A DNA stretch of 64,000 bases from Adiantum capillus-veneris (lineage: Eukaryota; Streptophyta; Polypodiopsida; Polypodiales; Pteridaceae), in assembly GCA_014529385.2 (NCBI GenBank), contig CM043953.1, positions 85,339,842-85,403,841 on the forward strand. The letters run 5' to 3'. Position 1 is the first letter of the stretch, and the number at the start of each line of letters is the position of its first letter. The notes under the pieces are model-generated. The model was not told the DNA's origin. It searched no databases and worked only from the letters and a program-made list of their open reading frames with translations. Both the position numbers and the translations under genes were made by a program. This document shows positions 9,843 to 20,640 of this stretch, piece by piece.

Positions 9843-10229
9843 ACGACGTCAGTTTAGCCGTAGCTAGATAGCATTAGTTTAGGGTTTCTCATAGCTTATG
9901 TATCATGAGACGGATTTTATACGTCTTTTTGAACCATGTATATTATTACATTTGTCACCGCAGTTCATTTTTCCAATCAATTCTTTATGCCTATGATGTT
10001 GTACAATTGTCATTATTACATTTTCCAATCAATTCATTTTGCCTATGATGTGTACAATTGTCAATTTTATGCTTGTCAATTTTGCAAACAATGCGTCTTG
10101 TGGGTGACTATTTTGGGTCTATTATCTACCCTTGCACTTTTTTTAAAAAGTGAATCAAGTACAATATGGTTGATGGGTGGTAGGGCATTCAATGCGTTGT
10201 TACCAAAAAAAAATTCTCTCGGGCATCGC
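9843..10229. other. CACTA A 3' region, noncoding
   Basis: AT-rich 3' sequence follows the second gene, with short repeats such as CAATTCATTTTGCCTATGATG and GTACAATTGTCA present two or three times (9960-10060). The matching region in copy B is 12810-13150. No gene is seen; the 135-codon frame at 9936 is not conserved as coding. Confidence 0.5.
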
Positions 10230-10469
10230 TATAACCGTCGCTATTTATGGCTCTGTAGCGTCGCTATGAGCGTCGCTATAGACTTCTGTGTAAACGTCGC
10301 TATAACCGTCGCTATGAACGTCGCTATGAACGTCTCTATATAGCGACGCCTATAGCGACGCATATAGCGATGCTCTAGTAGCGACACTATTAGCGACGCC
10401 GGAGGTTATAAAAACCCAGTGTATTTCCGTCGCTAACAACGTCACAAGAGCACACAACCTCTTGTAGTG
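10218..10469 (+). repeat. CACTA A 3' subterminal array and terminal inverted repeat
   Basis: GCATCGCTATAACCGTCGCTAT-type repeats run in one orientation, then AGCGACGCCTATAGCGACGC repeats in the other. A spacer containing ATAAAAACCCAGTGTATTTC follows, and then the terminal CCTCTTGTAGTG at 10458-10469. The array is more decayed than in copy B (12506-12800), with several CpG-containing motifs changed. Confidence 0.85.
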
Positions 10470-12505
10470 CATGGTCTTGAGTTCCTCCTTCTTCTCCTCG
10501 GCACACGTCCTATGTATATCCGCTGAGTTTGACGTGTTGGTTGACTCTCCCACTGCAAATTGATTACCGTTACTCCTAGCACTTGAGCTTCGATGGAGAT
10601 GTGAAGTTCTTCTAGCTGTGCTCTTCTTCCTCTATCATCCATTCATCATCCATCCACAAAAGTTTAGGGGTTTCAGTCTTGTAAATTGGAGGGTTTCTTG
10701 AAAGGGTTCTCGGTGGGGGCAAAAAGAAAATGATAACCGGAAATGACATGACATATGGGGTGGCCTCTACACCACACATAGCCTGAACATCCCCAAGCAT
10801 CATCTCAAGGTAGGAGTTATCCTATAACTATAGAAGGGTCACCACGTAGCATAAGTGCAGCTAGGACACATACATAGATGACCTAGGATAGCAAAAGTGA
10901 GATTCCATCTAGGTAACCAAAAGGAAATGCTGATGTAGCAAACGTCCAGGTATAAAAAACTGCCTAGTCAACAATCAGGACTGTTTGTATGAGAGAGGTA
11001 TGTGACAAGTTCGGAATGGAGCATATTGAGACTGACTAGTGAGGGCACACATGATGAATCACAAGTAGAGTGATATAAAGGATATGAAACATCCCATGAA
11101 TGTGGGGAGAACAGAGCTACGGAGAAAAGAGAATGGACTCAAAGATCATGACATCATTGCACACTCTTATTGATGATGATGGTACTTACAAATGGTGGTC
11201 TTGATTGTTACCAACCTTGCTTTTCACACTGGGAATGCATGATGGAATGAAAGCGCCATATGGTTGCATGGAAAACTTTGAAGTTAAAGGGAGGCTAGCA
11301 CGTTAGTGGGAGGGAAACATCAAGACAATGCAGCCACTAGCGATGTCAATCACCAGCATCAAGAATGGCCCGGGGTAGCATGGTGTCGATGTATTCAATC
11401 CTATTGTGCTCATGTTGCCTTGTGGGGGAATAGTGAGTGCCTTATGTGCATGGGGTGATCATGACTAGTAGCTCAACCATGGTATGGGTGGAGATTGGTG
11501 ATGATGGTGATGTTGCTAATGCTAAAATGTCCATGCTTGTAACAAAGCATGATATCTTGAGCTCCCTAGCTTGGGAGGTGCATTATGTGCTTAGTGGTGC
11601 ATGGAATGAAGAGTGCATAGAGCTTGGGTGGTGCAACTAGTGTTTTATTCCTTCTCTTGTGTTCTCTTTTTGTGCTTATTGGAGGCCTCTTTATATAGGC
11701 TTGAGAGGTGGTCTTACCTAATGGTTCTTGGAGATTTCCACGGGTTGCTGTAGAGAGTCTAGATGGCTCTCTATTGAGAGAAATAGAGAGGGAGAGAAGG
11801 TAGAGATAGAGAGAGAGGAGGTAGGAGTGCGTTGGGGGTTTTTTACAATCCACTAGCTGTTGGCTAGGTTATTAGAGAAGAGTGGGGGTTGAGGCATTTA
11901 CAAGGGGTTTTGTTGATAGTTTGGGTGGGTGGTATGAGTTTTATGCTACCAAAATTGGTGTTTTGTTACGTCACTTATGTGATGCGAAGATGCTACAGGT
12001 TTGTCCATTTTAGGGCGGGCAGGGGCATGCCTTTGGCATCTTTCTTTGATTCGGTGTTGCCGCCGCGTGACTTGGCCGTTTCCTTCTTGTGTCGATGGCG
12101 TTGATGTCAAATGCGTTTGTTTTTTCTTACGTTTTGTGGGTGCGTATGGTGGGAGTGTACTGTGTGTTTATGCGTGTGTGTGTGTGTATGCGTTTGAATG
12201 TGCGTGTGTGTGTATGCGTGCCGTGTATGTATCGGTTGTATGTGTGTGTGTATAAATGTGTGTAGGGATAGTTTGTGAGGGTGTGTGTGCAAACAAAAGT
12301 GTGTGTGTGTGTGAAGGAGAGCAAGAGAAAGTATATATATATATTTATTAATAATTTTTATGTATTGCCACTGTCCATTACAGAGAAACGAGGGAGAGAG
12401 TGAGATGTGTGAGTGAGCACGTGCGGGTGTGAGAGGAATGGAGATGGTGTGTGTGTGCGTGTGCGTGTGTTTGTTTGTGTGTGTGTGTGTGTGTGTTACA
12501 ACAAG
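10470..12505. other. Spacer between the two CACTA elements
   Basis: No coding sequence could be supported in this 2-kb spacer. The plus-strand 12107-12500 part is (TG)n-rich low complexity, which creates long spurious His/Thr or Val/Cys frames. A canonical TATATAAA lies on the minus strand near 11687-11697. That fits an LTR promoter of the minus-strand gypsy element whose gag lies on the other side of CACTA A. Confidence 0.5.
11684..11700 (-). promoter_or_regulatory. Candidate TATA box (minus strand), possibly gypsy 5' LTR
   Basis: Read on the minus strand the sequence is GCCTATATAAAGAGGCCTCC, a perfect TATATAAA with a GC-rich downstream flank, as is common at plant LTR start sites. The minus-strand gypsy gag begins some 8.3 kb downstream, with CACTA A (6.4 kb) inserted between. 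LTR boundaries could not be fixed. Confidence 0.35.
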
Positions 12506-12800
12506 CACTACAAGAGGTTATGTGTTCTTGTGACGCTCTTAGCGACGGAAATACACTGGGTTTTTATAACCCCCGGCGTCGCTATAAGCGTCGCTAAAAG
12601 CGTCGCTACGAGAGCGTCGCTATAGGCGTCGCTATAGGCGTCGCTATAGGCGTCGCTATAGACGTCGCTATATAGCGACGTTTATAGCGACGCCTATAGC
12701 GACGCTTATAGCGACGCTCTCACAGAAGAGTATAGCGACGCATATAGCGACGTTACAGAGCCATAAATAGCGACGCATATAGCGACGCCTGAGAGAATAT
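12506..12800 (-). repeat. CACTA B 3' terminal inverted repeat and 8+8 subterminal array
   Basis: After the terminus and a spacer with ATACACTGGGTTTTTATAA, eight CGTCGCT motifs in one orientation (12577-12674) are followed by eight AGCGACG motifs in the other (12675-12790). They meet at the perfect palindrome CGTCGCTATATAGCGACG. The whole block can fold on itself. In En/Spm such motifs bind TnpA and mark the ends for transposition. Confidence 0.88.
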
Positions 12801-13152
12801 TTTTTTGGTGGCAGGACATTGAATGCCTGCCACCCATCAACCATATTGTACTTGATTCACTTTTTAAAAAAAGTGCAAAGGTAAATAATAGACCCAAAAT
12901 AGTCACCCACAAGACGCATTGTTTGCAAAATTGACAATTGTACACATCATAGACAAACTGAATTGATTGGCAAATGTAATAATGACAATTGTACAACATC
13001 ATAGGCATAAAGAATTGATTGGCAAAAGGAATTGCGGTGACAAATGTAATAATATACATGGTTCAAAAAGACGTATAAAATCCGTCTCATGATACATAAG
13101 CTATGAGAAACCCTAAACTAATGCTATCTAGATACGGCTAAACTGACGTCGT
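12801..13152. other. CACTA B 3' noncoding region
   Basis: This is the inverted counterpart of 9843-10217 in copy A, AT-rich with repeated ACAATTGTACA and CAATTGATTGGCAAA units. No gene is seen. The 117-codon minus frame at 12706-13059 has no domain and largely overlaps the repeat array. Confidence 0.5.
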
Positions 13153-14466
13153 CTAATCAGACGTTTCATCGCGTCCAAGCGGCGTATCTGTCGGATTCTG
13201 CAAAAAAAGACAATAAGACAGTTTTCAGTAAGTATAAACATATAACGACATTTATAAAACAATACAAAAAATAAAAAAGAGTAAACCCTAATACTAACCA
13301 TGCCGCTGCGAGAACTGAGAATGTCCATCAGGGCGTTTAAGCCCTTCCTGCCTGCGTACTCGCGCTCGTACGGTGTGGGATCACGTCCTGTCATCGACCA
13401 CTGTCAAAACATACAAAGATTTCATTATGTTAGAACTAAAAAACTCATAAACCCTAAACTATCGAACATGCATAAAGAGCAATGTGAAAAGACTTACAAA
13501 ATCGGCCTCAAATGATGCCCATCCACCGCTCCCCAAGTGGTGCGAGCTCCCTGCCTCTACTCGCGCTCTGGCTGCATCCTTTTGTTGCTTCCACTTGTCG
13601 GGATTCTCGCGCGCTGCTTTCTTCGCATTCTTCCAATCTTCTTTGGCCAGCCAATCTGGCCTATTCCACCCATTCTTGATTGCTTTTTGCACTTCGGAAC
13701 GCTTGTGTTTGCAGTATTCGCGCATTCGAATCTTCATCAGGTCTTCATTGAAGCGCTGATCCCGTGTTGGAACGGGAAACTCATCATGAAGTATGCTGAT
13801 GACTCTGTTTTTTAAATCACTTGGTACTTCACTCCATTTGTTTAGTATATAGTGTCTAAACAGCTGAGAGCAAAGACCACGCATGCGCGAGATCACCTTC
13901 TTGCCGTCATCATCCATGATGATGCCGCCGCTGATGTCGACGGAGTAAGGCAAGCCCTCTGGCCGGTGACGCGTGAACCTGGGTGTCCCGGCAGGGGTCT
14001 CTAGCGGCGTGTCGATGGGGGTACGGACGTCAGGTGTCTCCACCGGCGTCTGGGCCCCGAAGCGAGGAGTGTCGAGTGGGGTGGCTCCTGGCGGAGTAGG
14101 TAGAGGTGTGTAGCTTCTAGGAACAGTCAGCCGTGCAAAACCTGGCGTAGACGGCGATGCTGTGGCTGGTGTGGGGGCGGGCAAAGAAGGGGAGGGTAAA
14201 GAGCCTCGTCGAACACGAGGCGGTGTGGAGGCATTGGTGGCGGAATCCCCACAACAACCGCCACCGCCACCACTAGAGCGCCGGTGTCTAGAAGAGTGTG
14301 ACGCTCGTCTCGTCGACGCCGAAGCTTCGGAGCGCGCCGAATGCTCCGAAAGAGAGGGAGATGCGGATGGTGTAGGAACGCGCGATGATGCGCCAGAGCG
14401 ATGACGCTCCACGTACCACTGTCTCTGCTGCGGTGACAAAGAAGAAAGAAACTCCTCATCATCCAT
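13153..14466 (-). CDS. TnpA/Ptta-type CACTA second protein, copy B (intact)
   Basis: Inferred exons on the minus strand are 14466-13498, 13400-13299 and 13197-13153. All have GT...AG borders and phases that join without a stop (323 + 34 + 14 codons, about 371 residues). The start MDDEEFLSSLSPQQRQW follows a possible leader 3' splice site. Residues about 20-200 are Ser/Pro/Thr-rich with a poly-Gly/Cys stretch and many TP and DTP motifs. Residues about 215-360 carry the conserved part: VISRMRGLCSQLFRHYILN, NRPDWLAKEDWKNAKKA, GSSHHLGSGGWASFEADF and TGRDPTPYEREYAGRK. It fits the plant Ptta/En/Spm family. Binding to the GCGTCGCTAT repeats of its own ends is inferred, not shown. Confidence 0.82.
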
Positions 14467-14738
14467 ACCTGCATTAAACACACGAATATTTAAACTTAAT
14501 ATTGAATGAATAGAGTAGACAATGACGCAAAGACCATTAAATACAATGACGTAATGACGCATATAAATACAATGACGCAATGAATCGAGTGGTAGAAGAG
14601 GCAAGTCGAAAACTCAGAATTTTCAATCAAAAGATGTGAGCGCGAGTAGAAAAGAGCGTTACACACCATGGAAGCTACTTAGAGAGCTAGAGCTTTTACA
14701 GCACGGAGCAAAATTGTTCAAATACAATATTTGTGGCT

Positions 14739-17700
14739 TTAAGAGATCTCTCTCTCATCCTCGCATAACTCAGCATAACTTCCTATATCTATATAGAGCT
14801 CTCCGTTTAAACACATATCCTCTGTTTCATTTTGTAGCTCCTCTGCATGCACCCCATATAGAGTAGTAGCATCTTGATGCTCGTCTGGCACCACCGCAGC
14901 GGCTTCTGATTGAGCATCTTCTCTGATCTCCTCCATTGATGTCGTTGTGATTGGCACATGGTAGCCTTCATACGTCCTTGCACTACGAGGGGCTAACTCT
15001 ATGACGTACCACCAGTTTGATGTAGACTTTGTAGGATGAAATACTACCTGCCAAAGCCACATAACTTACATGAGAGCTTTCAAGCACATAACTTGTAAAA
15101 GGGGGATGTTAACTATTTATATATATACTTACTTGTTCACAATGCTCGGGTAGTACGAAAGTGTCTCTTAGGTCAGTCCATTTCTTAGTAGAATCCACCT
15201 CAAGAAAACCAGACTCTCCTCTACGCACAGTAGCGTTTCGACCCTCCATGATTATCTTGAACCATTGCACGTCGAACAAGTCGACAAAAAATCCTCTGTA
15301 ATCGATCCTCAAAATCTCTTGCAGCGTGCCGAAGTAAGTGAGTTCCGCCACCACGGGATCTGCATCAGAGGAACGTCGTCGACTAGACTGTTCAAATTTT
15401 GCCATGATTCCACAATCTTGAGTAAAACGCTTTTTGTCGATTCGTTCCACCCTAAAATGTCGACCTTTACACCATGCTGCTGTGTATGACTTATACTACA
15501 ACGAACAAAGATTATGAGTGGCCGTTCAAACGTTTATAAATAAAGTCACTTGCTAGTCGTACATTGCAAACTTACCTTGGTCGCGCAACCCCGAGAGTAC
15601 TCCCACTCTTCTTCAGTCACTTCGTCACCGCATTGTTGTGCGCTTTTCAATTGGTTGTGCAACCATCTTAAGCTCATGAAGGTTGGTAGGCTCTCCAGAA
15701 CCGCTGGATAGTGCATCGGTGGTCGTCTTCCCCGTCTCCACTCGATTCGTGCCCTTTGTCGCTCTTGCTTTGCATCCTCATATTGTGAAATCCACTTTTG
15801 CATCACTGGATTGTGAAGCATGCAAAATCGGTTGATTTTAGCCTCTAGATCTTCCGTCATCTTCTTCTCAACACCGAGATTGCACATGACAATCCCAGAT
15901 ATGCGCTCATCATCTATGGTTCGCCATAGCGTGTCCCGGGATTTATCAAATCCGTCTAGCCACTCTCCAATGTACACTAGGGACTCTGATACCAACCAAC
16001 CTTCTGCCATGCTACCCTCCGGACGTGCCTTTTGACGCACATATCCCTTAAGCGTTTTTATGAAACGCTCTAAGAAGAACATCCATCTGGAATGAACTGT
16101 GCCAGCTATTTCCACCTCATCAACTATGTGAATAAGAAGATGCACCTGAATGGTTAGCATTGTAGTAGGAAAATGTTTCTCAAACATGCACACAAGCTCC
16201 GCAGCATTTAGTTTGGCGAATGGTATGGAGTCTACGTCGATCTCCTTTTGTGAGATCCATTGCACCAGCTTTGCAAGTTTGTAGATTGTGTTACGGATGT
16301 CGAGAGACAAACATCCCTCAATGGCAACCGGTAAAATAAACTGTAAAGTATGTGCAGCAATGATATTAAAGTCCACATTTTATGCAATGATATTAAAGTC
16401 CACTATGAACGTACCTGACACATTTTATGCCAATCGTGTGACTTCAAACCGGTAAGCTTTCCTTCTTTAGTAAAACACGTTCGGAGCGAGTGCATTACGC
16501 CAGTGGGGGTCCGCAAAGATCGAATGGCCTCTTTTACTTTGCGTTCTTGGGCTCCTGTGAAAATCCATGGTGCTTTAGGAAGTTTTATCGATCCATCAGA
16601 CGCTGTTTGCGGCCAATATTGCTCCATACGATCCACATTTCTAAGGTCAACTCTGGCTCCCAAAGTATCTTTCTTGCCGGTCAAATGGTCCCATAGTAGA
16701 TTACCCACATTCTTGAATATGTGCATTGGATCGAGCAAGTGATTGATCACGAGTCGAGGCCAGTATGGTAACTCGTACCATAGAGATAGTCTCTTCATCC
16801 CTGGAGGCAATCCGTCATCGCACATCTCCTTCTGCTCTAACCATGCTTGTGCAGACATCCTTGGTGGCTCTCTTCCCAAAAAGCCGTCGCGTAACACATG
16901 ATTCTCCGGAAGATACGCTTGATGACCTTCGTAGATTTGCTTCTTCAGTGAGGGTGCCCTACGTGCATTCAGTCTAGGTCCACATGTGACACATGCTCTG
17001 TATCCGCTTGTTTGAAGCCCTGCATGTATACACATGATAATAGATCAACTATGGGGAAAAACCAGATTTACAGTGTCTGAGAGAGGAGTGTCAATAGATC
17101 ACCTGAGCATTCTGTTAGCCCGGGATAGTCATGCATGGTCCACATTAGAATACCTCTGATCAAAGCATTCCGTCGTCCTGTGTGTCGGCTCATATCCACC
17201 ACCTCTATGCCAATCCACAATTGTTGTAGCTCTTCCAATAGTGGACGAAGATACACATCCATATTCCCCACTTTATATCGCCCTGGCACAATCAAGCTTA
17301 GCCATAGGTGCTCCTTCTTCGTAGTCAACCACGGGGAATGTTGTAGTTGACGATGACAACGGGCCATACACTGTAAGATGTTGATCTTTGACCAAATGGA
17401 TTTACGCCATCCATAGCCAGGCCAAGCGCAAATTTCGAGCTTCCCTGGCAAAATCCGACCATGTTCCATCTATATGTTTCCAGGCTGCGCAATCTGCAGG
17501 AATTCGTAGCACACCATCCGAAGATTTATTCTCCTCATGCCATGATGCTAGGGCGGCCATGGACTTACATTCGAAGAAATGCTTGATGCGAGGAAGCAAA
17601 GGAAAATGTCGCAAAACCTTTTGTGGAATTTTTGTCCCGTGGAGATCTACTCGATATCTTTCGGAATCACATTTCGGACACTTCTCCATGTCTGTGTATT

Positions 17701-18469
17701 CCCCTCTGAAAAGAATGCAGTCATTAGGACAAGCGTGGATAGAATTGTAATCCATCCCCAAGTTTCGCAAAATCTTTCTTGCTTCATCTCGGGAATCTGG
17801 CATCACATTGTCAGCTGGTAGAATGTGCTCTTTCAGCAATCTACACAACATAAAAATATGATACAGTCGTGTAAAAATCTATCAGATCATTATACACCAT
17901 GAGTTCTATTAAAGTAAACTAATTGTAATAGATCACCTGAAAAGCGCTGTGACGCTAGTGTCACTCCATCCAAACTTTGCCTGCATGTTGAGAAGAACCA
18001 GGAGTGCTTTCAATCTAGACATACGTGCTCCATTATACAATGATGTATCGGCTTCACTTTTCATATCATCATAGATAAGCCTTTCTGAATCCATGATCGT
18101 CTCGATCATTTCATCAATCTCGGGCTCAAACATTGCCTCGTTGGGAATGTGCTCTGCATGATCATCCCCCGAGCTGTCAGAGGCTACATCTTGTGGCCTC
18201 ACATATGCTGCTTGACCAAAGCGCCTGCGAATACGTCTATTGGGTTGCAAGATTGCTGCTTGTTGGCCAGCGTCAGAGTCCGACGAGTTATAATTGGCAA
18301 CAACTCGATCTATAATAGATGGATCGAACTCGCCAAATTCACGAACGTGCTGCAAAGAAACACGTCTTGTCCGTCGCACAGCATGCTTGCATTGATTACA
18401 AGGACATAAGACCCTCGTTGAGAGATAGGTGTTTCGGTTGGACGGTCCCACATCTTCGTCGCTACTCAT
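14739..18469 (-). pseudogene. TnpD-type CACTA transposase, copy B (two 1-base deletions)
   Basis: Six exons inferred on the minus strand: 18469-17937, 17840-17103, 17019-16415, 16340-15576, 15495-15133 and 15047-14739. All have GT/AG borders and matching phases, for about 1,100 codons. Domains in order are a transposase-associated N-terminus (CPCNQCKH), tnp2 (ACPNDCILFRGE, MHDYPGL, LPYWPRLVINHLLDPMHIFK, LKSHDWHKM), DUF4218 (FEKHFPTTMLTIQVHLLIHI, HSRWMFFLERFIKTLKGYV, RPEGSMAEG) and DUF4216 (YFGTLQEILRIDYRGF, FDVQWFKI). Exon 2 is 738 bp against 740 in copy A. One base is missing near 17424, just before the AMDGVNPF motif, and one C near 17335. The catalytic centre is therefore out of frame. A 25-27-bp tandem duplication lies in the intron at about 16350-16405. 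In other CACTA elements this protein cuts and rejoins the ends. Confidence 0.92.
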
Positions 18470-18531
18470 AATGAGGATAAAAAACTTATAACCTAGACAA
18501 CAAATTTAATATTCTATTGGCATTCTTCGTC

Positions 18532-18591
<60 letters not shown>
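18532..18591. repeat. (CT)n microsatellite
   Basis: An uninterrupted CT run of about 60 bp lies upstream of the copy B transposase start. It is the counterpart of the (GA)n tract at 6078-6144 in copy A, in inverted orientation. It belongs to the element rather than the target. Confidence 0.95.
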
Positions 18592-18961
18592 ACCTCACAT
18601 TCTCTAGTCATGTCCAATCCCCGCACACCTCGGTCTAGAGGTGCACGGAGATCAGAACCACCGGGTTATAATCTCGTCTTTATTGGTCAATACCTATATT
18701 TGTGGGTACAAGAAATCTAGACACCCACGTCTACATGATACTGCATGTAGTGGACAAAATCCCTTTGCCTCTTCTCTAGCTGTAGCACTTCACTTCATCT
18801 TAACATCTTTTCACAGTAGATCTTTTCACTGTTCGTCTAACTCTAAACCCTAAACCGTAAGTAATTTTGCGTGGACTCGATCTAACGTAAATAAGCGTAA
18901 ATCTAAATAAACGTAAATCTAACTAAAAATAAAGCTAAATCTAATTTAACGTAAGTCTAAT

Positions 18962-19167
18962 GACTAGAGGTTGTCTAGATGGTCATTGTGTCGGGGATGT
19001 AGTGACTCTTGCCGCCCTGAAGATCCACCTTCTTCCCTATCTTCTGAAGACATTTCACCAGTACTTTTGGATCGACGGAGCCCACTATGAGAGAAGGCAG
19101 CAATACCCTATATTCCATTGAGGGCTTTCTTCACCCGCTTCATGCAGGCATCGCAGTCTATGGAGAC
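18962..19167 (-). pseudogene. Captured HIPP fragment in CACTA B (shorter)
   Basis: On the minus strand this reads VSIDCDACMKRVKKALNGI, then a TAG at the same codon as in copy A. In a shifted frame it continues SVDPKVLVKCLQKIGKKVD followed by LQGGKSHYIPDT. It stops near the point where copy A continues to the FSDEN tail and CaaX box. The C-terminal part and the second flanking repeat are therefore deleted here. Shared disabling changes show one ancestral capture. The CxxC metal-site segment is preserved in sequence only. Confidence 0.8.
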
Positions 19168-19539
19168 CCGCATCTAATCTAATATAACATAAATCTAAAT
19201 CTAGCTTAAATAAATGTAAATCTAGTTAAAAATAAACCTAAATCTAATTTAATGTAAGTCTACATATAACCTAATCTTTAACGTCTTTTAAAATAGTTTC
19301 CTACGACGTTATAACTCTCTTCTTCCTGTGTGTGTGCGCGTGTGTGGATGTGTGTGCCAATAAAAAGAGATAAATGGTATAACCTTTCTATCACCCATGC
19401 CAAGTATGATAGATTGATTATGCCATTTCTCTCTTGAATAATAGGTCTTCAGTTCAACTCCTCGTCGGCTAGATCTTTAGGTCTTTTAATTTTAATTAGT
19501 TTCCTACGACGCTCCCTTAGTTTCTCTTTCTTTCTCTTT

Positions 19540-19741
19540 CAATGTGTGTGCGTTTTTTTGGATCGTATGCATGTTTTCTTTCTCTTTTCCTCTCTCAATG
19601 TGTGCGTTTTTTGTTTATGCATGTTCTCTCTCTCTTTTCCTCTCTCAATGCGTGCGTTTTTTGTTTATGCATGCTCTCTCTCTCTTTTTCTCTCTCAATG
19701 TGTGTGTGCATTCTTTGTTTATGTATGTGTGTGCGTTTTTG

Positions 19742-19803
<62 letters not shown>

Positions 19804-19927
19804 AACACTATATGTGTGTGTGTATGTGTGTGTGTGTGAGAGAGAGAGCGAGGGAGAGAGAAAGAAAGGAAGGGAACATGAGAAAGAGGAGAGGGAAGGA
19901 GCATACCTGTCTCTCCTTCCTCTCCTC

Positions 19928-19969
<42 letters not shown>

Positions 19970-19970
19970 G

Positions 19971-20005
<35 letters not shown>
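19540..20005. repeat. CACTA B 5' compound microsatellite block
   Basis: Units containing CTCTCTCTTTTCCTCTCAAT and TTTTTTGTTTATGCATG repeat at 19545-19735. They are followed by (CT)n at about 19743-19800, (GT)n at 19929-19965 and (GA)n at 19975-20003. The block is the inverted counterpart of 4243-4760 in copy A. Long frames here are spurious. Confidence 0.92.
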
Positions 20006-20033
20006 GGGAGAGCGTTACCTGCTCTTTGCTTGA

Positions 20034-20270
20034 GGGCGCCGAAAAACTCAGATCTGAGATCTGAGTTTTTGGGCGCGCTCGGTTATTTTTTTTACCCCAG
20101 CTGGCGTCGCTATGAGCGTCGCTATGAGCGTCGCTATGAGCGTCGCAAATTTACAAAGAAATTTGCGACGCTCATAGCGACGCTTATAGCGACGCTCATA
20201 GCGACGCCGGGAATTTTTTTTTGGAGCGTCGCTGTGTGAGCGTCGCTAATGTGAAGAGCCTCTTGTAGTG
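20034..20270 (-). repeat. CACTA B 5' subterminal array, palindrome and terminal inverted repeat
   Basis: The palindrome AAAACTCAGATCTGAGATC with its complement lies at about 20034-20077, within GC-rich arms. Four GCGTCGCTATGA units follow, then GCGTCGCAAATTT facing AAATTTGCGACGC, then four AGCGACGC units. The terminal CCTCTTGTAGTG ends at 20270, followed by AAG. The region can form long hairpins and is nearly the same as the 5' end of copy A. Confidence 0.88.
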
Positions 20271-20284
20271 AAGGGTGTGTGTGT

Positions 20285-20288
20285 GTGT

Positions 20289-20375
<87 letters not shown>

Positions 20376-20527
20376 TATTACGCCCATTCGGGCTGCCTGA
20401 GCGACAGAGAACGAGAGAGGGGGGCAAGAGTCAACGGGGTGGGGAATAGGGTGAGGGAGTAGCGGGCCAGGGGGTGAGGGAGAGGGAGAGGGTGAAGGGG
20501 TGTGTGTGTGTGTGTGTTGGGTGGGTG

Positions 20528-20589
<62 letters not shown>

Positions 20590-20640
20590 TGGTTGTGCCT
20601 GCATGGGCTCCTCTTTCAACACCGAGAGCGAGGGAGAGAG
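20285..20640. repeat. (GA)n microsatellites next to CACTA B
   Basis: A (GA)n run of about 80 bp (20292-20374) and another of about 54 bp (20531-20585) lie just outside the transposon. They are joined by (GT)n and G-rich sequence. GA-rich low complexity continues more loosely to about 21060. No gene is seen. Confidence 0.92.

Larger units (their letters stand above)
4027..10469 (+). mobile_element. CACTA (En/Spm) transposon A, degenerate
   Basis: The element starts with CACTACAAGAGG at 4027 and ends with its reverse complement at 10458-10469, the hallmark termini of plant CACTA transposons. Arrays of GCGTCGCTAT-type subterminal repeats lie inside both ends. Between them are a TnpD-type transposase gene (6210-8260), a TnpA/Ptta-type gene (8533-9842) and a captured HIPP fragment (5145-5504), all read on the plus strand. 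Flanking triplets are CAG (4024-4026) and CAT (10470-10472), so a clean 3-bp target duplication is not preserved. Nonsense codons and a 1.7-kb internal deletion relative to copy B make it non-autonomous. Confidence 0.92.
12506..20270 (-). mobile_element. CACTA (En/Spm) transposon B, nearly complete
   Basis: The element runs from CACTACAAGAGG at 12506 to its complement CCTCTTGTAGTG ending at 20270. It is flanked by identical 3-bp target duplications AAG (12503-12505 and 20271-20273), as expected for CACTA elements. Genes are on the minus strand: TnpD-type transposase (18469 to 14739) and the second TnpA/Ptta-type gene (14466 to 13153). A captured HIPP fragment lies at 18962-19167. Length is 7765 bp. 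It is the same family as A, in opposite orientation. It retains DUF4218 and DUF4216 and an intact second gene; only two 1-base deletions in transposase exon 2 appear disabling. Confidence 0.95.

Noticed and set aside
4024-10472. A 3-bp target duplication for CACTA A
   Set aside because: Flanking triplets are CAG and CAT; only two of three bases match, so it is not claimed.
12107-12508. 133-codon minus frame rich in Thr-His
   Set aside because: Translation of a (TG)n-rich tract, not a gene.
12577-12790. Regularly spaced repeats suggesting a CRISPR array
   Set aside because: The units are short, flip orientation at a central palindrome, lack unique spacers, and lie at the end of a CACTA transposon in a plant genome.
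19542-20005. Plus-strand frames of up to 153 codons with apparent hydrophobic segments
   Set aside because: Low-complexity translation of the inverted copy of the same microsatellite block; no conserved coding signal.
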